From: Saccharopolyspora oryzae
Lineage (GTDB): Bacteria > Actinomycetota > Actinomycetes > Mycobacteriales > Pseudonocardiaceae
Reading direction: 5' to 3'
Length of the DNA stretch: 64,000 bases
Assembly (NCBI RefSeq): GCF_027853915.1
Contig: NZ_JAQGLA010000006.1
Location: 124,001 to 188,000 of the forward strand
A program made the translations under genes and the position numbers. The notes beneath the pieces are model-generated. The model searched no databases. It was not told the DNA's origin and saw only the letters and a list, made by a program, of their open reading frames with translations. Within the stretch, counting starts at the first letter, position 1. The number at the start of each line of letters is the position of its first letter. This document shows, one piece after another, positions 48,875 to 58,100 of this stretch.

Positions 48875-50173
48875 CTATGCGGGCAGGCGCTTGGTGTAGT
48901 CGAGCGCGAGCACCGACGCCGTCATGATCAGCCCGGCGCCGATGAAGTAGAGCAGCGCGAACGTGTAGTTCCCGGTGGCGCCGACGATGAACCCGACCAG
49001 CATCGGCGTGAGGATCCCGGCGATGTTGCCGCTGAGGTTCATCGCGGCACCGAGCGTCCCGGCGTTCTCCCGGCCGCCCAGCAGCGACGGGACGCTCCAC
49101 ATGAGACCGACCCAGCGCAGGAAGAACAGCACCGTCGACAGCAGCACGACGGCGGCGATCGGATCCGGCACCAGGGTCACGCCGACCAGTCCGGCCACCA
49201 CGATGACCCCGGCGACGCCCAGCAGGGCGCGCATCACGGTGTTGGCGCTGCGCCCCCGGGCTCGCCACCAGTCGGCGAGCGAGCCGCCGATCAGCTCACC
49301 GACGAACCCCGCGCCGAAGATGACGAGGGTGGACCAGCCGATGGTCTTGATGTCGAAGCCCTTGGTCTCGGACAGGTACAGCGGTCCCCAGGTCAGCAGC
49401 CCGTAGAACACGCCGTTGAAGCCCAGCCAGGCCAGGCACATCGCCCAGAACGACCGGAACTTCAGGTAGTTCCGCAGCGGGCGCCGACCGGAGTTCCCGG
49501 CCGCGGCGTCCTCCTCCTCGTGCGAGGTCTCGATCGCGGTGGCTTCGGCGTCGTTGACGCTCGGGTGCTGGCGCGGGTTGTCGCGGATGTACCACCACGC
49601 GGCCACGCCCATCAGCACGGTGACCGCGCCGGCGATGACGAACGCGGGGCGCCAACCGCCGGTCCACGCGATCAGCCCGGCGATCGCGATGCCGCCGATG
49701 CCCGCGCCGAGCGGAGCCCCGGCGTCGAGGATCACCGCACCGCGTCCGCGTTCGCGCAGCGGCATCCAGAGCGCGTTCAGCTTGCCGCCGGCAGGCATCA
49801 CCGGCGCTTCGGTGGCGCCCATCAGGGCGCGCATCCCGATCAGCGCGCCCGGCCCGGGTGCGGTCGCGGTCAGCGCGGTGGCCGCGCCCCAGGCGATGCA
49901 GGAGCTGCCGACGACCCGGCGCGGGCCGAACCGGTCGATCAGCCACCCGCTGGGCAGCTGCATGAGCGCGTAGGTCCAGAAGAAGGCGGCCAGCAGCACG
50001 CCGGTGACTTCTTCGGAGAGCCCGAATTCCTTCTTGATCATCGGTAGGGCCACCGAGATCGAGCCGCGGTCGACGTAGTTGATCGTCACCACTGCGAGCA
50101 GCAGCAGGAAGATCTTCCAACGGACTCGGGTCGGTCTGGTGCGCGTGGTGGTCTTTCCCGGCGCTTGCGTCAC
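48875..50173 (-). CDS. MFS carboxylate transporter (ACS family)
   Basis: 432 residues, 12 membrane segments. Motifs of the anion-cation symporter family: NYVDRGSISVALPMIKKEFG in helix 1, YALMQLPSGWLIDRFGPRRV, then WGATEAP-type sequence (MGATEAPVMPAGGKL). GTG at 50173 follows CTGGAGGA. Relatives carry hexuronates, phthalate, glucarate or allantoate-like acids. Its place opposite allB suggests import of allantoin, allantoate, glyoxylate or glycerate; the substrate is open. Confidence 0.87.
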   Translation of the reverse strand: MTQAPGKTTTRTRPTRVRWKIFLLLLAVVTINYVDRGSISVALPMIKKEFGLSEEVTGVLLAAFFWTYALMQLPSGWLIDRFGPRRVVGSSCIAWGAATALTATAPGPGALIGMRALMGATEAPVMPAGGKLNALWMPLRERGRGAVILDAGAPLGAGIGGIAIAGLIAWTGGWRPAFVIAGAVTVLMGVAAWWYIRDNPRQHPSVNDAEATAIETSHEEEDAAAGNSGRRPLRNYLKFRSFWAMCLAWLGFNGVFYGLLTWGPLYLSETKGFDIKTIGWSTLVIFGAGFVGELIGGSLADWWRARGRSANTVMRALLGVAGVIVVAGLVGVTLVPDPIAAVVLLSTVLFFLRWVGLMWSVPSLLGGRENAGTLGAAMNLSGNIAGILTPMLVGFIVGATGNYTFALLYFIGAGLIMTASVLALDYTKRLPA

Positions 50174-50214
50174 GGCGGTCCTCCAGCGTCGCAGGAGAGC
50201 TGGTTTTGGGATGC

Positions 50215-50222
50215 GGTATACC
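50215..50222. promoter_or_regulatory. GTATAC-core palindrome before the MFS gene
   Basis: GGTATACC, 42 bases before the MFS start; FadR-type GntR sites often have a GT-N-N-AC core. Confidence 0.4.
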
Positions 50223-50387
50223 AAACATCGCGCCGGGAGGCCTGTCAATACCTGGGCAAACGCGAATCGGTGGGCGGCAGGATTTCAGCTTTTCCGGGCG
50301 TCCGGCGCGAGTCGGCGCTGAATCGATGCTTCGTCGGGGAACACTTGACGTGACAGGGGTTCGAGGGCGAGGATTTCGAGAACCGAT

Positions 50388-50408
50388 AAGTATACTTCAC
50401 GATGTGAA
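50388..50408. promoter_or_regulatory. AAGTATACTT palindrome and TATACT -10 candidate before allB
   Basis: AAGTATACTT (50388-50397) contains TATACT (50391-50396) as a likely -10 box and overlaps the inverted repeat TTCAC-GAT-GTGAA (50396-50408). Confidence 0.45.
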
Positions 50409-50462
50409 AGTTGCGTCTTGGCACGCTTCCCGGCCGCGGGGCCTTGACCGGAACCGCCGAAG

Positions 50463-50481
50463 GTTCAACACTTTGTTGAAC
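50463..50481. promoter_or_regulatory. Operator upstream of allB
   Basis: GTTCAACACTTTGTTGAAC is an 8-3-8 perfect inverted repeat, 25 bases before the start codon. Its inner 15 bases equal the uraD operator. Confidence 0.7.
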
Positions 50482-50505
50482 AGTTGATTTCAGGAGGTAA
50501 CCGAG

Positions 50506-51861
50506 TTGTCCGAGTCAGCCACCGGGTCCTACGACGTCGTGTTCCGCGCGCGGCGCCTCATCGGCCCGAACGGGGAGACGTCCGGCAGCGTCGGCGTGCG
50601 CGACGGCCGCATCGCCGCCGTCGAGCCCCTCGACGCCCAGCTCGACGCCGCGCGGACCATCGACCTCGCCGAGGACGAGGTCCTGCTGCCCGGGCTGGTC
50701 GACACCCACGTGCACGTCAACGACCCGGGCCGCACCGAGTGGGAGGGCTTCGACACCGCCACCCGCGCCGCGGCCGCCGGCGGCGTCACGACCATCCTCG
50801 ACATGCCGCTGAACAGCCTCCCGCCGACCATCGACACCGACGCGCTGGAGGTCAAGCGCAAGACCGCGCGCGAGAAGGCGCACATCGACGTCGGCTTCTG
50901 GGGCGGCGCGGTGCACGGCAACCTCGCCGAGCTGCGCGGACTGCACGAGGCCGGGGTGTTCGGCTTCAAGTGCTTCCTGCTGCACTCGGGCGTCGACGAG
51001 TTCCCGCCGCTGAACCCGGCCGAGCTCGACGAGGCGCTGCGCGAACTGGCCCGCTACGACGCGATGATGATCGTGCACGCCGAGGACTCCGACGCCATCG
51101 AGCACGCGCCCACCGCGCACGGCGAGACCTACGGCGACTTCCTGAACTCCCGCCCGCGCGGCGCCGAGAACGTGGCCATCGCGCAGGTCATCGAGCTCGC
51201 CCGGCGCATCGGCGGACGCGTGCACATCCTGCACCTGTCCTCCTCGGACGCGCTGCCGATGATCGCCTCCGCGCGCGCCGACGGCGTCAAGGTCACCGTC
51301 GAGACCTGCCCGCACTACCTGAGCTTCGGCGCCGAGGAGGTCCCCGACGGCGCCACCCAGTTCAAGTGCTGCCCGCCGATCCGCGAGGCCCGCAACCGCG
51401 AGCTGCTGTGGAAGGGCCTGGCCGACGGGATCATCGACTGCGTGGTCAGCGACCACTCGCCGTGCACCCCGGAGCTCAAGCGGTTCGACATCGGCGACTT
51501 CGGCGTCGCCTGGGGCGGGGTGTCCAGCCTCCAGCTCGGCCTGTCCGCGGTGTGGACCCAGGCGCGGGTGCGCGGCCACAGCCTCGCCGACGTGGTCGGG
51601 TGGATGTCCCGCAAGCCCGCCGAGCTCGCCGGGGTGCACCGCAAGGGCTCCATCGCGGTCGGCCAGGACGCGGACTTCTGCGTGTTCGCCCCGGACGAGG
51701 CCTTCGTGGTGGACGTGGACAAGCTGCACCACCGCAACCCGGTCTCGCCGTACAACGGCCGCCCGCTGGCCGGTGTGGTGCGCGAAACCTGGCTCCGCGG
51801 CACCAAGATCGTCGGCCCCGACGCGGAAACCACCCCCCAGGGCAAGCTCCTCACCCGCTGA
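50506..51861 (+). CDS. allB: Allantoinase
   Basis: 451 residues, amidohydrolase. It opens allantoin to allantoate. Metal and carboxy-Lys motifs: [32 protein letters not shown] (Lys), [26 protein letters not shown] and [12 protein letters not shown]. These fit allantoinase better than dihydroorotase, because of the [10 protein letters not shown] and DHSPC features. The start is TTG, 8 bases after AGGAGG. A 32-base palindrome follows as terminator. Confidence 0.94.
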   Translation: MSESATGSYDVVFRARRLIGPNGETSGSVGVRDGRIAAVEPLDAQLDAARTIDLAEDEVLLPGLVDTHVHVNDPGRTEWEGFDTATRAAAAGGVTTILDMPLNSLPPTIDTDALEVKRKTAREKAHIDVGFWGGAVHGNLAELRGLHEAGVFGFKCFLLHSGVDEFPPLNPAELDEALRELARYDAMMIVHAEDSDAIEHAPTAHGETYGDFLNSRPRGAENVAIAQVIELARRIGGRVHILHLSSSDALPMIASARADGVKVTVETCPHYLSFGAEEVPDGATQFKCCPPIREARNRELLWKGLADGIIDCVVSDHSPCTPELKRFDIGDFGVAWGGVSSLQLGLSAVWTQARVRGHSLADVVGWMSRKPAELAGVHRKGSIAVGQDADFCVFAPDEAFVVDVDKLHHRNPVSPYNGRPLAGVVRETWLRGTKIVGPDAETTPQGKLLTR

Positions 51862-51868
51862 CCCTCGC

Positions 51869-51900
51869 GGGGGTGCAGTTTCAATTGAAACTGCACCCCC
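51869..51900 (+). terminator. Terminator of allB built on the CAGTTTCAATTGAAACTG palindrome
   Basis: A perfect 32-base palindrome centred at 51884/51885; the 18-base repeat core is extended by GGGGGTG/CACCCCC. Confidence 0.75.
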
Positions 51901-51990
51901 ACGAGCACGGTTTCCATTGAAACTGTGGTCCCCCGACCCGCAGTTTCAATGGAAACCGCCACCAGAGATCTGCAGTTTCAATTGAAACTG
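51876..51990. repeat. Array of four palindromes at 32-33 base spacing
   Basis: Perfect copies at 51876-51893 and 51973-51990; two variants at 51908-51925 and 51941-51958 that are exact reverse complements of each other (CGGTTTCCATTGAAACTG and its mate), so they can form one hairpin. Confidence 0.93.
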
Positions 51991-52177
51991 CGACCAGTGG
52001 TCCACAGTGGACCGACGTTGCCCTGGCCTCGGGTGCGCCCCGGAGGTGAGGTCCGGGACGTCGGAGGCCCACGACCGGGTGTCCGACACGCCCGAAGTTG
52101 TGGACAAGTCGTCCGGTCCGTGGAGAACTTCCGCAATTTCAATGGAAATCGGATGTCCAATTTCCATTGAATTTGCG
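51973..52177 (+). repeat. Composite intergenic element, copy B
   Basis: Palindrome (51973-51990), spacer, TTGTCCACA on the minus strand (52099-52107), TTCTCCACG on the minus strand (52119-52127), then the hairpin (52133-52149 with 52160-52176, one mismatch). The remaining bases to 52313 hold nothing I can support. Confidence 0.9.
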
Positions 52178-52313
52178 TCGGGTGCGGTCTGTGACCGCGA
52201 AGCACGGCCGGCACCGCGCGGTGAGGGTCGCATGCGCCGCAGGCGCATAGCCCACCCGCGGCGGCACCGTCACGCAAGACGAGGATGGAAAACCTCGACG
52301 AAATCGCGGTCGG

Positions 52314-52640
52314 TCACTTCCGGTGGCCGCGTGCGTCGGGGTTGAGGGCTCGGACCATGTCCACCGCGGCTTGCAGGGACAGGCCCGGGAGCTCCTTGCG
52401 GACCTCGCGGACCGCGTGGATCTCGCGCTCCAGCGGGTCGATCCCGGCCTTCGCCAGGACCTCGCGGGTCCAGCGGACCTTGGGGTCCTCGGCGGACGCC
52501 GGTTCGTCGAGGAGCCGGAGCGCCAGCTGCAGGCCCGGTACGTCCTCGGCCGAGGCGTTCTCCAGCGCTCGCCGGACGGACTCCCGGCCGTTGTCCAAGT
52601 CGTTGAGCACGATCACGTGCGTTTCGCGCTTGCCGAACAT
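52314..52640 (-). CDS. Hypothetical protein
   Basis: 108 residues, charged, probably helical (GRESVRRALENASAEDVPGLQ, LEREIHAVREVRKELPG). ATG after GAGGGGGT. Codon use fits the genome. It stands at the junction of the purine block and the tsaB operon. No family recognised. Confidence 0.7.
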   Translation of the reverse strand: MFGKRETHVIVLNDLDNGRESVRRALENASAEDVPGLQLALRLLDEPASAEDPKVRWTREVLAKAGIDPLEREIHAVREVRKELPGLSLQAAVDMVRALNPDARGHRK

Positions 52641-52764
52641 CTGACCCCCTCTTTCGCCAACGGTTCACCGGCGATCTTCCCAGGGCACCGGCCACCTGCG
52701 GCCCCGAGCGCGGGTGGGCAGCCCCGCGCCACCTCCCACCAGCGCTGACGTACGCTGAGTAACC

Positions 52765-53418
52765 GTGCTCGTCATTGCGCTGGACACCTCGACCCCTGCG
52801 GTGACCGCCGGGCTGGTCGCGCTGGACGAAGGTGGTCCCCGTTCACTCGCCGAACGCGTCACGATCAACCCGCGCGCCCACGGCGAACTGCTGATGCCGC
52901 AGTTGCTCGACGTCATGACCGAGGCCGGCCACGAGCTGGCCGACGCCGACGCGATCGTCGTCGGCTCTGGCCCCGGCCCGTTCACCGGTCTGCGCGTCGG
53001 CATGGTCACCGCCGCGGCGCTCGGCCAGGCGCTCGGTCGCCCGGTGCACCCGGTGTGCAGCCTCGACGCGATCGCCGCGCAGGCCGACGTGACCGGGCAG
53101 CTGCTGGTCGCCACCGACGCCCGCCGCAAGGAGGCCTACTGGGCCACCTACTCCGGGCGGACCCGGATCGACGGCCCGCACGTGCTGCGCCCCGCCGACG
53201 TGCCGACCGAGGGCTGCACCGCCGTCGCCGGCGAGCTGGCCGAGGCGTTCGACCTGCCTGTCATCGAGCCGCGCTACCCCGCGCCGGTGGGCCTGGTCGC
53301 GGCTGCGGCCGACGCGCTGGACGCCGAACCGGCCCCGCTGGTGCCGCTCTACCTGCGGCGACCGGACGCGGAACTGCCCGGCAAGCGGAAGTCCGTGCTG
53401 ACCAGGGGTGCCAGGTGA
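52765..53418 (+). CDS. tsaB: tRNA t6A synthesis protein TsaB
   Basis: 217 residues, actin-like fold. TsaB binds TsaD and Tsa[29 protein letters not shown] and [20 protein letters not shown] are typical. GTG start with TACGCT (52751-52756) 8 bases before it and no ribosome site, so probably leaderless. The stop overlaps rimI (GTGA). Confidence 0.95.
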   Translation: MLVIALDTSTPAVTAGLVALDEGGPRSLAERVTINPRAHGELLMPQLLDVMTEAGHELADADAIVVGSGPGPFTGLRVGMVTAAALGQALGRPVHPVCSLDAIAAQADVTGQLLVATDARRKEAYWATYSGRTRIDGPHVLRPADVPTEGCTAVAGELAEAFDLPVIEPRYPAPVGLVAAAADALDAEPAPLVPLYLRRPDAELPGKRKSVLTRGAR

Positions 53419-53894
53419 CCGACGTCGCGCAGGTGCTCAAGCTGCGCCGCAGCGACCTGAAGCGGTGCGCGGAGCTGGAGCAGGTGCTCTTCTCCGGCGA
53501 CGACCCGTGGTCGTGGGAGGCGTTCGCCTCCGAGCTCGACCAGGGCCACTACTACGTCGGCGCCTACCTCGGCGAGCAGCTCATCGGCTACGCCGGGCTG
53601 GCGGTGGTCGGTCGCGCGCCGCACGCCGAAGCCGAGGTGCACACCATCGGCGTCGACCCCGACCACCAGGGGCACGGCGCGGGCAAGGCGCTGCTGCGGG
53701 CGCTGCTGGCGCGCGCCGACGAGCAGCGGGCGACGACTTTCCTGGAAGTGCGCACCGACAACGAAGCCGCGATCGCGATGTACCGCAAGCACGGCTTCGA
53801 GATCGTCGGGCTGCGCAAGCGCTACTACCAGCCGTCCGGGGCCGACGCGCACACCATGCGCCGGCCCGCGGCGGGAACGGAGGCCGGGGGATGA
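53415..53894 (+). CDS. rimI: Ribosomal-protein-alanine N-acetyltransferase
   Basis: 159 residues, GNAT fold. [20 protein letters not shown] is the acetyl-CoA site; [20 protein letters not shown] the second motif. GTG overlaps tsaB; the stop overlaps tsaD (ATGA). The tsaB-rimI-tsaD order is conserved in actinobacteria. Confidence 0.93.
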   Translation: MTDVAQVLKLRRSDLKRCAELEQVLFSGDDPWSWEAFASELDQGHYYVGAYLGEQLIGYAGLAVVGRAPHAEAEVHTIGVDPDHQGHGAGKALLRALLARADEQRATTFLEVRTDNEAAIAMYRKHGFEIVGLRKRYYQPSGADAHTMRRPAAGTEAGG

Positions 53895-54946
53895 CTGCGG
53901 ACCGGGTGGTTCTCGGCATCGAGAGCTCCTGCGACGAGACGGGTGTCGGCCTGGTGCGGCTGGCCGCGGACGGCACGGTCGAGCTGCTGGCCGACGCGGT
54001 GGCCTCCAGCGTCGACGAGCACGCGCGCTTCGGCGGCGTGGTGCCGGAGATCGCCAGCCGCGCGCACCTGACCGCGATGGCGCCGACGATGCGCCGCGCG
54101 CTGGACGAATCCGGCCTAGAACTGTCCGATGTGGACGCGATCGCGGTGACCGCCGGGCCGGGCCTGGCGGGCGCGCTGATGGTCGGCGTCGCGGCGGCCA
54201 AGGCCTACGCGTCCGCGCTGGGCGTGCCGCTGTTCGGCGTGAACCACCTCGGCGGGCACGTCGCGGTGGACACCCTGGAGCACGGTCCGCTGCCGGATCG
54301 CTGCCTGGCGCTGCTGGTCTCCGGCGGGCACTCCCAGCTGCTGCTGGTGGAGGGCATCGCCGAGCGGATCACCGAGGTCGGCACCACCATCGACGACGCA
54401 GCGGGCGAGGCCTACGACAAGGTCGCCCGCATCCTCGACCTGCCCTACCCGGGCGGCCCGCCGATCGACAAGCAGGCCAAGCTCGGCAACCCGAAGGCGA
54501 TCGCCTTCCCGCGCGGCCTCACCGGCCCGCGCGACGCGAAGTACGACTTCTCCTTCTCCGGGCTGAAGACGGCGGTCGCGCGCTGGGTCGAGACGGCGCA
54601 GCGCGAGGGCGAGGACATCCCGGTCCCGGACGTGTGCGCCTCGTTCCAGGAAGCGGTGGCCGACGTGCTGACCGCGAAGGCGGTGCGCGCGGCGAAGGAC
54701 CTGGACGTGGACACGCTGGTGATCTCCGGTGGGGTGGCGGCGAACTCCCGCCTGTCGGAGCTGGCCGCGCAGCGCTGCGCCGAAGCGGGCATCACGCTCC
54801 GCGTGCCGCGCCCGCGTTTGTGCACCGACAACGGCGCGATGATCGCGGCCCTGGGCGCCCACGTCCTGGCATCGGGCGCCAAGCCCTCGCCCGTCGACCT
54901 CGGCGCCAACCCGGGCCTGCCGGTCGAGACCATCGTCGTCCAGTGA
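53891..54946 (+). CDS. tsaD: tRNA N6-threonylcarbamoyltransferase TsaD
   Basis: 351 residues. It transfers threonylcarbamoyl to A37 of t[18 protein letters not shown] at the start, [12 protein letters not shown], the iron-site [24 protein letters not shown] and [12 protein letters not shown] are all intact. ATG overlaps the rimI stop. Confidence 0.97.
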   Translation: MTADRVVLGIESSCDETGVGLVRLAADGTVELLADAVASSVDEHARFGGVVPEIASRAHLTAMAPTMRRALDESGLELSDVDAIAVTAGPGLAGALMVGVAAAKAYASALGVPLFGVNHLGGHVAVDTLEHGPLPDRCLALLVSGGHSQLLLVEGIAERITEVGTTIDDAAGEAYDKVARILDLPYPGGPPIDKQAKLGNPKAIAFPRGLTGPRDAKYDFSFSGLKTAVARWVETAQREGEDIPVPDVCASFQEAVADVLTAKAVRAAKDLDVDTLVISGGVAANSRLSELAAQRCAEAGITLRVPRPRLCTDNGAMIAALGAHVLASGAKPSPVDLGANPGLPVETIVVQ

Positions 54947-54957
54947 CCCCCGGCTGA

Positions 54958-55004
54958 GTCCGGTCGGACCGCAGTTTCAATTGAAACTGCAGATCCGACC
55001 GGAC
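54958..55004 (+). terminator. Terminator of tsaD built on the 18-base palindrome
   Basis: GTCCGGTCGGA (54958-54968) pairs with 54994-55004 around the palindrome CAGTTTCAATTGAAACTG (54972-54989). Confidence 0.8.
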
Positions 55005-55120
55005 ACGGCACCGGCGTGTCGGGCCCGGACATGCCGACACCTGTGGACAGGTCCTCGGTCCTGTGGAGAACTTCCGCAATTTCAATGGAAATCAGAGGTC
55101 CGATTTCCATTGAAATTGCG
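54972..55120 (+). repeat. Composite intergenic element, copy C
   Basis: Palindrome (54972-54989), spacer, CTGTCCACA on the minus strand (55042-55050), TTCTCCACA on the minus strand (55062-55070), then a perfect 19-bp hairpin (55075-55093 with 55102-55120, 8-base loop). Confidence 0.93.
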
Positions 55121-55169
55121 TCACCCCGGACGACGCGGCGGGGACGTCCGCCGATCGCCGCGGGAGAAT

Positions 55170-57995
55170 TCAGTACCTCCGGTCGATCGTCGTGTCGTTG
55201 CTCGCGGTCCACTGGATGTAGCCGTGCTGGAAGTTGTTCCGGCGTCCGCCGGAGACCGCGAACTCACCGGTCGTCGGGTAGCCCAGGTACGAGCGCTCCC
55301 AGCCGAGGGCCGACCAGCGTTCCCGGATGCGCCCGTACACCTCGTGCGCTCCCGTGCCCGGCGTCCAGTAGATCGAGCCGGCCTTCGAGAAGTGGTTGTA
55401 GCGGCCGATCCCGTCCGGGGTGGTCGTCTCGTCGGTGGTCGGGTACCCGAGCGGGCCGAGTTCCCAGCCCAGCTGCGACCAGGTCACCCGGATCGCACCC
55501 CAGATCGCGTGCGCGCCGGAGCCCGGTGACCAGTAGATCGAGCCCGCCTTCGAGAAGTGGTTGTACCGGCCGATCCCGTCCGGCGTGGTCACCTCGTCGG
55601 TGGTGGGGTAGCCCAGCGGTCCCCGCTCCCAGCCGTTGGCCGCCCAGTTCTGCCGGATCGCGCCCCACACGGCGTGCGAGCCGGTGTCCGGCGTCCAGTA
55701 GATCGACGCCGCGATGGTGCTGGGCGTCCCGGCGAAGTGGTTGTACCGGCCGGTACCGTCCTGTGTGGACAGTTCGTCGGTGGTCGGCGGGCCGAACTTG
55801 CCGTGCCCGCCGAGCTGCAGGTACTTCGCGAGGTTCCCGCCGAAGACGTAGTGCACCCCGGTCTGCTCCGACCAGTACAGCCGACCGCGCTCGTAGGTCC
55901 GGTAGCGGGTGCCGCCCTCGGCGATCTCCGGCCCGGTCGGCGCGCCGAGCAGGCTGCGCAGCCCCGGCTCGGACTCGTAGCGCCGGTCGATCGGAGTGGT
56001 GTAGCGCGCGGTGAGAGTCAGGTCCTCGGCGCCCATCCGCAGCACCCGGGACCGGTCGCCGACGCCGTCCGCCCAGCCCGCGAAGCCGGCCACGCCGTCG
56101 GTGGCGGTCGTCGCCGCGACGACGTCCAGCGTCGCCCCTTCGGTGACCATCGCCGAGCTCCGGCCGCCTTCGGACGGGATCTGCAGCACCGCGGGAACGT
56201 TGCTGGTCAAGGTCAGCAGGTGCTCGCGCGGCATCGCCGAGTACGTCTGGCTGGTGCGGACCCCGGCGCTGTCGGTGGTCGACGCGGTGATCTCCATCCG
56301 CGAGTCGGGGTGGTCGGTGAACGGGACCTCGAAGTCCGGCCCGTCGCCGCCGACACCGGGATGCCGGTGGCAGGTCGACTCCTCCGGGCAGTGCACCTCG
56401 GCGCTGATCCACGTCACCGCCGTCGCACCGTCCTCGACGTCGCTGGCCTGCGCGGACAGCGACACCGTCTCGCCGACCGCGAAGGTCCGGTCGCCGGGAG
56501 TGGTCAGCACGAGCTGCGGCGAGTGGTTCGACGGCGCGACGACCAGGTCGGTGCTGCCGGAAGCGCCGAGCGGATCGGTCACCACGAGCCGCGCGGTGAA
56601 GCGGTCACCGGGCGGGTAGGTGTGGCTGGTGCGCACCCCGCTGCCTGTGGTGCCGTCGCCGAACTCCCAGCGGTAGGTGAGCGGATCGCCGTCGGGGTCC
56701 TGCGAGCGGGAGGCGTCGAAGGTGACCGTGCGGGTCGCCGGGTCGGTGCTCGTCTCCGCCTCCGCGACCGGTGCCGAATTGCCCTGCGGGTAGCTGAGCC
56801 GCCGGATGGTGCCGGAGTAGATGTCGGCGAACTCGACGTCGCCGTTCGGCGCGGCGGCGAACTTCACCGGGCCGCCGATGTCGGTGGCGAACGGCGGGCT
56901 CTCCGGTGCCCGCGCCAGGCCGCCTTCCGCGTCGGTGCGCAGCGTCCACAGCTTCTTGGTGGTGTAGTCGCCGAAGAAGTACGCGCCCCGGTAGGCCTCC
57001 GGGTAGGTCTCGCCCCGGTAGACGATGCCGCCGGTGACGCTGTTGCCCTGGTCGACCCCGCCGCCGTGGTGGTACTCCCACAGCGGTGGCGTGTTCACCA
57101 CCGAGGCGCATTCGGGCAGGTCGGTGTAGCCGGGCGTCGGGTGGTTCCCCTCCCAGCAGGGCCACTTGTAGTTCTGGCCGGGTCGGACGAGGTCGAGCTC
57201 TTCCCAGGTGTTGTAGCCGACGTCGCCGACGATCGGGGTGCCGGTCTCGGGGTCCAGCGACAGCCGGAACGGGCTGCGGAACCCGCTGGCGTACACCCGG
57301 CTGCGCCAGGACGACGGGTTCGACTCCTGGAAGTGCGGGTTGCTCGGCACACCGCTGCCGTCGGCGTTGACGTGCAGGACCTTGCCGTTGGGGCTGTCGA
57401 GGTCCATCGACCGCAGCGCGTTGCGGTCGGTGCGGGTGAAGTCGGAGAGGTCGCCGATCGACACCCACAGCGTGCCGTCGTCGGCCGCCACCACCCCGGT
57501 CATGCCGTGCACCGCGTACGGGCTGCGGAACTCGAAGAGCACCGCTTCACCGGACAGCCCGGTGGGTTCCGGCGCGCCGGTGACCGTCCAGCGCGCTAAT
57601 CGCAGCAGGTAGCCGCCGGTGCCGCCGGGGACGGAGCGGATCAGGTAGACGTGGTGCGAGGTTTCGTAGTCGGCGGCGATCGCGATGCCGACCAGCCCGA
57701 GGTCCTGCGTCGGTTCGGTGGGCAGGGTGGCGATGGTGCGGGCCTTGCCGTCGGTGGAAACCCACGCCACGGTGCCCTTCTTGCCGGTGCTGAGGACGCT
57801 GCCGTCGGGCAGGTGGGCGAAGTCCGTCAGGTCGAACGCGGCTTGGCCGCTGGGCTGGTTGCGGAGCACGAACCCGGCCGGGACAGCGGCTTCCGCGCGG
57901 TGCGCGGGCAGCGCCGCCAGCAGGCCGATGGACAGCAGTACCGAACAAACCGCGCACAACCAGGCGCGAGCTCTTCGAGCGATCACGGTGACCAC
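55170..57995 (-). CDS. Secreted PQQ-type sugar dehydrogenase with PKD domain and LGFP repeats
   Basis: 941 residues. Signal peptide (about 1-36). Residues 40-400 form a glucose/sorbosone dehydrogenase-like propeller (HGMTGVVAADDGTLWVSIGD, GFRSPFRLSLDPETG, GGIVYRGETYP). A PKD domain follows (about 410-490, DASRSQDPDGDPLTYRWEFG), a second Ig-like part, and about five LGFP-type repeats to the end (ERGPLGYPTTDEVTTPDGIG). LGFP repeats bind the actinobacterial cell surface, so the enzyme is likely wall-bound. GTG start. The last repeats are almost identical, a sign of recent duplication. Confidence 0.85.
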   Translation of the reverse strand: MVTVIARRARAWLCAVCSVLLSIGLLAALPAHRAEAAVPAGFVLRNQPSGQAAFDLTDFAHLPDGSVLSTGKKGTVAWVSTDGKARTIATLPTEPTQDLGLVGIAIAADYETSHHVYLIRSVPGGTGGYLLRLARWTVTGAPEPTGLSGEAVLFEFRSPYAVHGMTGVVAADDGTLWVSIGDLSDFTRTDRNALRSMDLDSPNGKVLHVNADGSGVPSNPHFQESNPSSWRSRVYASGFRSPFRLSLDPETGTPIVGDVGYNTWEELDLVRPGQNYKWPCWEGNHPTPGYTDLPECASVVNTPPLWEYHHGGGVDQGNSVTGGIVYRGETYPEAYRGAYFFGDYTTKKLWTLRTDAEGGLARAPESPPFATDIGGPVKFAAAPNGDVEFADIYSGTIRRLSYPQGNSAPVAEAETSTDPATRTVTFDASRSQDPDGDPLTYRWEFGDGTTGSGVRTSHTYPPGDRFTARLVVTDPLGASGSTDLVVAPSNHSPQLVLTTPGDRTFAVGETVSLSAQASDVEDGATAVTWISAEVHCPEESTCHRHPGVGGDGPDFEVPFTDHPDSRMEITASTTDSAGVRTSQTYSAMPREHLLTLTSNVPAVLQIPSEGGRSSAMVTEGATLDVVAATTATDGVAGFAGWADGVGDRSRVLRMGAEDLTLTARYTTPIDRRYESEPGLRSLLGAPTGPEIAEGGTRYRTYERGRLYWSEQTGVHYVFGGNLAKYLQLGGHGKFGPPTTDELSTQDGTGRYNHFAGTPSTIAASIYWTPDTGSHAVWGAIRQNWAANGWERGPLGYPTTDEVTTPDGIGRYNHFSKAGSIYWSPGSGAHAIWGAIRVTWSQLGWELGPLGYPTTDETTTPDGIGRYNHFSKAGSIYWTPGTGAHEVYGRIRERWSALGWERSYLGYPTTGEFAVSGGRRNNFQHGYIQWTASNDTTIDRRY

Positions 57996-58100
57996 ACCCC
58001 TGTTCAGGAAGGATGTGCTGATATCGCCCGAACTTCCGATTACGTTGCCAACTTCGCGTGATCTCGCGCTACGTCATCGGAGATCACGGGAAGTGATCGG

